A stretch of DNA of 64,000 nucleotides, from assembly GCA_035771165.1 (NCBI GenBank), contig JAWNZC010000003.1, positions 1,174,001 through 1,238,000 on the forward strand, written 5' to 3'. Each line of letters starts with the position of its first letter. Position 1 is the first letter of the stretch. The stretch comes from Paragorgia papillata (taxonomy: Eukaryota; Cnidaria; Anthozoa; Scleralcyonacea; Coralliidae). Below are positions 56,486-64,000 of the stretch, piece by piece. A model generated the notes under the pieces. It worked only from the letters and a program-made list of their open reading frames with translations, was not told the origin of the DNA and did no database searches. A program made the translations under genes and the position numbers.

Positions 56486-56551
56486 GTGTGATAAGTGGTT
56501 ATTGCATGCACTCTTACTCATTCAAAAGGGTGTGATAACCACTTATCACAC
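56486..56551. repeat. Short palindrome
   Basis: GTGTGATAAGTGGTTAT at 56486-56502 is the exact inverse of ATAACCACTTATCACAC at 56535-56551. A weaker inverted pair (ATATTGGTG / CACCAATAT) lies at 56712-56745. Confidence 0.85.
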
Positions 56552-56835
56552 TGTTTATCACACAATGCCTACGTACTAATGAGTTAAATAATGAATTGTT
56601 GTTGTGTCATAAGATAAGTAAGATAAGATATTTACGTTTGATCGTTATAGCTCACCTTTGGCTCCCCATTTGTAAATGCATATAGATCATCTTTACATGA
56701 CGTCAGGCTGCCATATTGGTGCATGTCTCACGTACACCAATATGGCCGCCATGCCCTTTGTTATTTGAATCTCTGGAGACATGGTAAAAACGACTATAAC
56801 GATCAGCAGCTCATATTTATGATTGACTGTTTAAA

Positions 56836-57895
56836 CACTCACAAAATTTTAGCCGGTTTGGTCGCTTAATTATTTCCTACTTTTGTTAAAGGGGTGATTT
56901 TCTACATAGCCACTATACAGCAGTATCAGTGGAACAGCATATGACCGATTTTTGACTACATTGTCCGATTTAGTATTTTCTTCTGAATTTCTTACTATCA
57001 ATCTAAGTCCTCGAGACAAGAGCACTCACAAAATTTTGGCCGGTTTGGTCGCTTATTTCCTACTTTTGTAAAAGGGGGCGATTTTCTACCTAGCCACTAT
57101 ACAGCAGTATCAGTGGAACAGCATATGACCGATTTTTGACTACATTGTCCGATTTAATATTTTTATCTGAAATTTTTACTATCAATCTAAGTCCTCGAGC
57201 CAAGAGCACTCACAGAATTTTAGCCGGTTTGGTTGCTTATTTCCTACTTTTGTAATAGGGGGTGGTTTTCTACATATCCACTATACAGCAGTACCAGTAT
57301 CAGTGGAACAGCATATGACCGATTTTTGACTACATTGTCCGATTTAGTATTTTCTTCTGAATTTCTTACTATCAATCTAAGTCCTCGAGACAAGAGCACT
57401 CACAAAATTTTGGCCGGTTTGGTCGCTTATTTCCTACTTTTGTAAAAGGGGGCGATTTTCTACCTAGCCACTATACAGCAGTATCAGTGGAACAGCATAT
57501 GACCGATTTTTGACTACATTGTCCGATTTAATATTTTTATCTGAAATTTTTACTATCAATCTAAGTCCTCGAGCCAAGAGCACTCACAGAATTTTAGCCG
57601 GTTTGGTTGCTTATTTCCTACTTTTGTAATAGGGGGTGGTTTTCTACATATCCACTATACAGCAGTACCAGTATCAGTGGAACAGCATATGACCGATTTT
57701 TGACTACATTGTCCGATTTAGTATTTTCTTCTGAATTTTTTACTATCAATCTAAGTCCTCGAGACAAGAGCACTCACAAATTTTAGCCGGTTTGGTCGCT
57801 TATTTCCTACTTTTGTAATAGGGGGTGATTTTCTACATAGCCACTATACAGCAGTACTAGTATCAGTGGAACAGCATATGACCGATTTTTGACTA
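56836..57895. repeat. ~187-bp satellite, array 1, with 374-bp dimer structure
   Basis: Repeat starts (CACTCACA) at 56836, 57023, 57207, 57397, 57581 and 57771 give alternating 184- and 190-bp steps. Monomers 1 and 3 of the core (57023, 57397) share GGCGATTTTCTACCTAGCC; monomers at 57207 and 57581 share GGTGGTTTTCTACATATCC and an extra CAGTAC. So the unit is a 374-bp dimer that was duplicated recently. The array ends at GACTA (57895), where the Tc1/mariner-like element begins. Confidence 0.9.
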
Positions 57896-60588
57896 CAATC
57901 ATGGCCAAAAACCCTAGGACAGTTCGTAAAAACCACTACGCATTCGAAGTTGCCCCCCTTCCCCCCTTCAATGTTGCCATTCTATTGCTCTTTTTCGTCG
58001 TTATATCATTGTTCTATTCCTTATCATTTGTCTGTGCCACTTACAAAGATACATGTGCAACACTACCGTCTAATTGGTTATAATTAGCGTTTAATTGACT
58101 AATTATCAATAGTAACCAATTTTGCGAAAGAATGGATACCGGACAAGATATTGAGAAAGGAAGAGAGAGGTAGAGTGCGAAAGAGAGAGAGAGATAGCGG
58201 GTAGAGAGGGACAGACAGAGACAGAAGGAGACAAAGAGAGACAGAAAGAGACAAACAGGATATGTTACTTGATATCCTCTATTATATATTTACACTTAAT
58301 AAAGGTACAATTCTCCCACGTCATTTCTCCCCCCAAAATCGTTGTAAAATGCAAAGTTAAAACTCCAATTAAATTTATTTTTCGTTCAAGTGCATTGTTT
58401 GTGTCTGCGGCGTGTTATTCTCTATTTACTGCAGCTCGCACGTTAAGATATCTACGTTTTCTGACATTTCTCCCTTCTGCGACCATCTATAAATAAACGA
58501 TACAAACTAACTTTATTGTCGTCAGGGAGAAAGGTCGGGAAAAGCGTATATCGTTATATTTTAGCACCAAAATCACACTAAAACACAACATACACACTTC
58601 ATATAACTCATGTAAATTTAATTTACAAATATAAACGAAAACTGGCAACACTATTTACATAAATGTTAGGGAGAAATGTCACAATATCACAGAAGGAAGC
58701 TCAGCAGCAGCGACCTATTATCGTATTACGTAAACTTTAAATGACGTAAACGAAGCCGAAACACAGGAAACTGAATAAGGGTATTATAAGATTTATAAAC
58801 AGAAATAAGTTCATTAATGCGCTTAAACGGCGTTAACCTTTTCACAAAGAAAAGCAGCGAAGCAACAAGGACATGGGTATATTCGAATCTGACACGACTC
58901 GCGGGACTGACTTTCCAAAAGTTAAAGAAACGCCATCTGATATTCATCATTTCAGTGTTTACTCTGTCGATGGAGCTCGACTTTATTAGCGTCATTGGAG
59001 CGTCGGCCGTCGCGAAGAATGGTGTATCGCTATTTAGTTCCAAATCATGCTTACAAAAATTCTTCGGTGCAGGAAAATGGACTATATCCCCTTCCAATGC
59101 CGAAATAACCAAGCCGGCCGAAATAAAATATGCCGCCGAAATAAAATATGCAGCCAAAAAAAAACACGTTTTGAAACATTTTAGGATTGTCTAACGATAT
59201 AGAGACAAATAATACCTTTTCTTGTTTAAAATGTCGTAAAATTGCAACGAATCGAGGAGAATTTCTATACAGACTGTCTGAGATGAACAATGATGTATAG
59301 GCAAGCAATACTTTGGTGCTCGTCTCACATATTTCGTTCCAAGTTGTTCTACTATTCCTTATCATTTGTCTGTGCCACTTACAAAGATACATGTGCAACA
59401 CTAGCGTCTAATTGGTTATAATTAGCGTTTAATTGACTAATTATCAATAGTAACCAATTTTGCGAAAGAATGGATACCGGACAAGATATTGAGAAAGGAA
59501 GAGAGAGGTAGAGTGCGAAAGAGAGAGAGAGATAGCAGGTAGAGAGGGACAGACAGAGACAGAAGGAGACAGAAAGAGACAAACAGGATATGTTACTTGA
59601 TATCCTCTATTATATATTTACACTTAATAAAGGCACAATTCTCCCACGTCATTTCTCCCCCCAAAATCGTTGTAAAATGCAAAGTTAAAACTCCAATTAA
59701 ATTTATTTTTCGTTCAAGTGCATTGTTTGTGTCTGCGGCGTGTTATTCTCTATTTACTGCAGCTCGCACGTTAAGATATCTACGTTTTCTGACATTTCTC
59801 CCTTCTGCGACCATCTATAAATAAACGATACAAACTAACTTTATTGTCGTCAGGGAGAAATGTCGGGAAAAGCGTATATCGTTATATTTTAGCACCAAAA
59901 TCACACTAAAACACAACATACACACTTCATATAACTCATGTAAATTTAATTTACAAATATAAACGAAAACTGGCAACACTATTTACATAAATGTTAGGGG
60001 GAAATGTCACAATATCACAGAAGGAAGCTCAGCAGCAGCGACCTATTATCGTATTACGTAAACTTTAAATGACGTAAACGAAGCCGAAACACAGGAAACT
60101 GAATAAGGGTATTATAAGATTTATAAACAGAAATAAGTTCATTAATGCGCTTAAACGGCGTTAACCTTTTCACAAAGAAAAGCAGCGAAGCAACGAGGAC
60201 ATGGGTATATTCGAATCTGACGACTCGCGGGACTGACCTTCCAAAAGTTAAAGAAACGCCATCTGATATTCATCATTTCAGTGTTTACTCTGTCGATGGA
60301 GCTCGACTTTATTAGCGTCATTGGAGCGTCGGCCGTCGCGAAGAATGGTGTATCGCTATTTAGTTCCAAATCACGCTTACTGCCCCCCTTCCCCCCTTCA
60401 ATGTTGCCATTCTATTGCTCTTTTTCGTCGTTATATCACACCAAGTATAAAATGAAACAACATTGATGGAGGGGGGAGGGGAGAGATTGTTAGGTAAGGA
60501 TTCAAGGCGATATATTATAGTTTTTCTTGTGTGAGGCTACCAGACTCTTCATTTGCACTGCTGTCCCAATTATTTCTGGCCATGATTG
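57896..60588. mobile_element. Tc1/mariner-like composite inserted in satellite
   Basis: Ends CAATCATGGCCAAAAACCCT and, inverted, CAATCATGGCCAGAAATAAT, flanked by TA (57894-57895 and 60589-60590). Removal of the insert and one TA restores the satellite phase (GACTACATTGTCCG). There is no transposase frame. The inside contains a ~1.04-kb direct duplication (58013-59055 and 59351-60381) and a shorter flank motif (CCTTCAATGTTGCCATTCTA) before the first and after the second copy. It is non-autonomous. Confidence 0.8.
58013..60381. repeat. ~1.04-kb direct duplication inside the composite
   Basis: Copies 58013-59055 and 59351-60381 are nearly identical at an offset of about 1338 bp. Both have a GA-rich stretch (GAGAGAGAGATAGC), the block CTCCCACGTCATTTCTCC and the reading frame encoding MELDFISVIGASAVAKNGVS. 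They differ by small indels (for example a 3-bp loss near 60220). The spacer 59056-59350 holds a short tandem repeat CCGAAATAAAATATG. The 125-codon frame at 58817-59194 is not recognised, and it is changed by a frameshifting indel in the second copy, so it is not called a gene. Confidence 0.85.
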
Positions 60589-60590
60589 TA

Positions 60591-61075
60591 CATTGTCCGA
60601 TTTAATTATATTTTCTTCTGAATTTTTTACTATCACTCTAAGTCCTCGAGACAAGAGCACTCACAGAATTTTAGCCGGTTTGGTCGCTTATTTCCTACTT
60701 TTGTAAAAGGGGGTGATTTTCTACCTAGCCACTATACAGCAGTATCAGTGGAACAGCATATGACCGATTTTTGACTACATTGTCCGATTTAATTATATTT
60801 TCTTCTGAATTTTTTACTATCAATCTAAGTCCCCGAGACAAGAACACTCACAAAATTTTAGCCGGTTTGGTCGCTTATATTTCCTACTTTTGAAAAAAGG
60901 GGGTGATTTTCTACATAGGCACTATACAGCAGTATCAGTGGAACAGCATAATTATGACCGATTTTTGACTACACTGTCCGATATAATATTTTCTTCTGAA
61001 TTTTTTACTATCAATCTAACTCCGGTTTGGTCGCTTATTTCTTACTTTTTGTAAAAGGGGGCGATTAACTACCCC
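60591..61075. repeat. ~187-bp satellite, array 2
   Basis: The same satellite resumes directly after the TA at 60589-60590. Monomer starts at 60658 and 60845, then a degraded one near 61020. Monomers share an ATTATA-containing variant (CCGATTTAATTATATTTTC) not seen in array 1, so array 2 represents the older, more diverged end. Confidence 0.85.
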
Positions 61076-61858
61076 TACCCAGGTTTTTGTTCCGGTTGTA
61101 GTTGCCAGCAAAAATTTATCAAAAGCCTCTAGACTCTAGATTTAGGGGCATGTAACGCTATTTCTTGCATTTTGGAAGCAGTTTAACAAGAAAACAAAAT
61201 CGGAAATTTCGCTGTACTACAGCTCATCAGTGTAGCTTGGAACAATCTGAATGAATTTCATCAATTACTTATACACATGTGATCGTCGGTGACAACCGTA
61301 TGTGGGACAGCATCGGTGAAGTACATTCAGATAGCGTGAAGTGCGTATGGGCCCAGAGTGCTCAAACTTCCACAAGGGTAGTGAGCGTTGCATTATCGCT
61401 AATAGGGACCCACGGCAACTTCACAGAGTGCTCAACAACACCGAAGTGAAGGAGTATATATATATAATACGATTTGATCGTTGATTTGATCGTTACGAAA
61501 AAAATAGCTTTCGTATGCTCACTTATTTGAGAAATCTATACTGTATAATTACTTAATTATATGGATTACCGGTATCTTCTATTGGCAAAAAAAAATCAAA
61601 GCCCAGACACTCACTTCTTTCCATGCACGCTTTATTCTTTCCCCAAACATATCGACTGAAACAGATGCTTCACGTAAGGTCAAACGTAAAGTATTATGCT
61701 TAAAAAAACAAAGTTAAACTGCAAGGCAAAGTGCGTTGTAGCTGCTGTGGTCGCGAGTTAAGATGCAATTACCCACCACTACGAAAAACTAAAACGTCTT
61801 CTAAAACTACTATTTAAAGCGAGAGAGTAACTAAATATTCAACAATAAAGTTCTTGCT
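61076..61858. other. Intergenic DNA, nothing recognised
   Basis: No gene or repeat supported. There is a short local repeat GATTTGATCGTT at 61472-61492. Confidence 0.4.
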
Positions 61859-62470
61859 CTAAAGTACATGTACTTCATACTCTATGTCTTCATTTTCCTC
61901 TTCCTCTTCTTCATCTTCATCTTCAAGGGCATTTGTGACCTCATGGATTTTGCTCGCGTGAATGAAGTGTTTATCTACATAACTTTTCAAATCTTCAGGA
62001 ATAGCAATAACGTCTTTATATAAATTACAACCAGCAAACAAATTGAAACGTTCATTATCCAATTCCTTTTTACGCAAAGAATATAAACCTTTCAGAAGAT
62101 CAGAATCAGGAAACCCTTCTTCAGCTTTAAGAGAATTTAAAAAAGCTTCAGTGTTCATACATTCGTTGAAGAAGACTTGGACAATGTTGACCATTTCCTG
62201 TTCCAGCTGCCGTATTTCTTCTGTTGATCGTTGGCTAAGGGACAGTGCATCAACGGCGGCTCTTTTCACAGATAGTGGTATTTGATCCTCATTGGGAATG
62301 TTGATGGTGTATATGGCACTGCTTACATCACTGGCCTCTTCCCAAGTTAAAGCAGAAAAGTTTTGATATCCAGTCTGTGAATATCGACCGATGAATTCTA
62401 TTTCTTTAGAAGATTTTTTAGGTTTCCACTTTCCTTGGTTACGCTTTTCGACAAGCGTTTAGCTTGTTGT
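61859..62470 (-). CDS. Acidic-tailed protein, last exon (uncharacterised)
   Basis: Minus-strand frame, open from about 62460 to the stop at 61859. It reads RNQGKWKPKKSSKEIEFIGR, YSQTGYQNFSALTWEEASDV, IPLSVKRAAVDALSLSQRS, a helical EEIRQLEQEMVNIVQVFFNE, LKGLYSLRKKELDNERFNLF, and ends in an acidic run of about 15 Glu/Asp, then IEYEVHVL. Upstream, QQQAKRL is in another frame just after a possible acceptor (CTTTAAG at 62481-62487), so a one-base loss or another exon boundary is there. No family is recognised. The in-frame GTG at 62269 is not a start; the exon is open before it. Confidence 0.5.
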
Positions 62471-62630
62471 TGGCCAACTTAAAGAGAAACAAAACGATGT
62501 GAGAAATTACCAATTACTTAGTACAAGATTTGTTACCTTGGACTTGAATTATCTATATTATAGATTTTATTGCGTAAATACGACAATGCACGGCATCGTT
62601 ATATATTTAAGAAATATAAAATGGCCGCCC

Positions 62631-62777
62631 GTGTTTATATAGCCTGATGCAAACACTCGAGTGTGTTTGGGATAATTCGAAAGTACTTATGTAAACCCTC
62701 GCCTACGGCTCGGGTTCACATAAACTTTCGGATTCTCCCAAACACACTCGAGTGTTTGCATCCGGTTATATAAACAC
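62631..62777. mobile_element. Hairpin (palindromic) element
   Basis: GTGTTTATATAGCC and GATGCAAACACTCGAGTGTG return inverted on the right (CACACTCGAGTGTTTGCATC, GGTTATATAAACAC). The tip is CTCGCCTACGGCTCGGG. A single arm of the same family (TTTACATAGCCTGATTTAAA) follows at about 62845. Confidence 0.75.
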
Positions 62778-63057
62778 AGAGCATCCATTTTCTATTTCTT
62801 TTATGAAATAAGGCTAAGAAATGTTCCGTGACATCACAACCGTGTTTACATAGCCTGATTTAAACACGGTAATTGAGCAATCACACGCAAGACACGCCCT
62901 ATTTTATAAATGCACATAGCTATTCTTTTGAATCCTATTGAAAAAGAACAAAATCTCGGAACAAGTATGAAAAGGTACAGTAAAACTGAACAGAATTAAA
63001 GAATGCGTTAAAACTACATGTATACGCGCATGTATAATGACGCGCTGTGGTATTTGT

Positions 63058-63811
63058 GCAACTGGCAATACTGACCTGCGTATTTCTTCTTAAGTGACAA
63101 AAGAAACCACCTTCTTCGACCTGACACCAAAATCATATCTAAAGTCTGCTTTGCTTTTACAGCTTCCAGCGTCACCAGACTCGATATATATTGAGCATCT
63201 GTCGGAGTCCACCTTGTTTTTATCCCATTTTCTCTTTCCATTTTCACTAAACGGTTGTTCAGGCTTATGAAACAAAAAATCAAGATACAAAATTGCGACA
63301 AAACGTTACTTTTAGAAAATTATGTTAATATCACAATGTAAGGTTTCCTTTTAACCATTGTTATACCCTGCAAATCCCTAAAAAGGTACCCGCAGATAAA
63401 ATAATAAAAGCCGAATTCCGAATTCCTGCAAATCCCTAAAAAGGTACCCTGCAACTGGCAATACTGACCTGCGTATTTCTTCTTAAGTGACAAAAGAAAC
63501 CACCTTCTTCGACCTGACACCAAAATCATATCTAAAGTCTGCTTTGCTTTTACAGCTTCCAGCGTCACCAGACTCGATATATATTGAGCATCTGTTGGAG
63601 TCCACCTTGTTTTTATCCCATTTTCTCTTTCCATTTTCACTAAACGGTTGTTCAGGCTTATGAAACAAAAAATCAAGATACAAAATTGCGACAAAACGTT
63701 ACTTTTAGAAAATTATGTTAATATCACAATGTAAGGTTTCCTTTTAACCATTGTTATACCCTGCAAATCCCTAAAAAGGTACCCGCAGATAAAATAATAA
63801 AAGCCGAATTC
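63058..63811. repeat. 393-bp tandem duplication with exon-like content
   Basis: 63058-63418 is repeated at 63451-63811 with one clear substitution (GTCGG versus GTTGG near 63200/63593). The junction contains part of the unit again (CTGCAAATCCCTAAAAAGGT). On the minus strand each copy has an open segment (KRKWDKNKVDS, SIYIESGDAGSCKSKADFRY, DFGVRSKKVVSFVT then stop), which might be a duplicated small exon of the gene at 61.9-62.5 kb. No domain is recognised. Confidence 0.8.
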
Positions 63812-64000
63812 CAACATAAAAATTGACAATCAATCGTAAGAAAATACATGATATCTTGACATGATTTGGAGGTTTTGCAGTGTAGATCACAATTCATTTG
63901 TTAGTATGTATGTAAAAGGTACCATGTACCTGTTCATAAGCACAGTGAGATGTGTCGATTGATTGTTGTCTGCCCCATCAACAAGTTGGTCCCTATTAAA
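63812..64000. other. Right edge of window, nothing recognised
   Basis: AT-rich sequence with no coding evidence. Confidence 0.4.

Noticed and set aside
58817..59194. 125-codon frame in the composite element
   Set aside because: The duplicate unit at 59351-60381 has a frame-changing indel, and the opposite strand is open too. There is no sign of coding constraint.

Overview
This is a eukaryotic, AT-rich, intron-containing and very repeat-dense window. Nothing in it looks bacterial or viral-genomic: there are no operons, ribosome-binding sites or CRISPR arrays. The mixture fits an invertebrate animal nuclear genome, most likely a marine cnidarian, sponge or similar: THAP-like repeats, Penelope-like and non-LTR retroelements, Ty3/gypsy pol, hAT-like and Tc1/mariner-like non-autonomous elements, hairpin elements, and large uncharacterised multi-exon families. 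The species cannot be named from the sequence.

Layout. 1-7.4 kb: two inverted copies of a decayed THAP-coding repeat. The second is split by a 4-kb foldback element, which is itself hit by a 5'-truncated LINE. A third THAP copy at 21.1-22.5 kb gives the empty site, so the order of events can be read. 8-11.3 kb: an inverted-repeat element and a LINE fragment. 13.6-15.1 kb: a three-exon plus-strand gene remnant. 15.4 kb: a 5S-rRNA-like fragment. 15.9-17.7 kb and 25.4-27.1 kb: two copies of a minus-strand, spliced gene remnant with a SANT/Myb-like segment, each with its own frameshift. 18.8-19.6 kb and 22.9-25.4 kb: Penelope-like reverse transcriptase.

27.4-37.1 kb: a broken plus-strand coding region. 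It holds a coiled-coil segment, an OTU-like cysteine-protease segment split by an intron full of small elements, a threefold SxxWY motif, a large domain with DNGP and RNFVER motifs (possibly RNase-H-like), a SAP-like segment and a C-terminal GWY segment. 37.8-40.3 kb: a Ty3/gypsy pol remnant (minus) whose integrase carries a 275-bp Tc1/mariner-type MITE. 40.3-45.6 kb: an intron-containing integrase gene of the GIN/Ginger kind (minus) with a LINE fragment and microsatellites in one intron. 46.4-48.5 kb: a non-autonomous hAT-like element.

50.5-55.3 kb holds the best-preserved gene: exons 2-7 join in consistent phases and encode homeodomain-like and HMG-like segments plus a conserved C-terminal domain. 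Its introns contain a hAT-like MITE carrying a 20-bp-unit minisatellite and a second short element. 56.8-61.1 kb: a ~187-bp satellite with a 374-bp dimer structure, split at a TA by a 2.7-kb Tc1/mariner-like composite. 61.9-63.8 kb: an acidic-tailed minus-strand exon, a hairpin element and a 393-bp tandem duplication.

Few genes here act together. The window is mainly a record of nested insertions, with one probably functional gene at 50.5-55.3 kb and several decayed transposase-like families.
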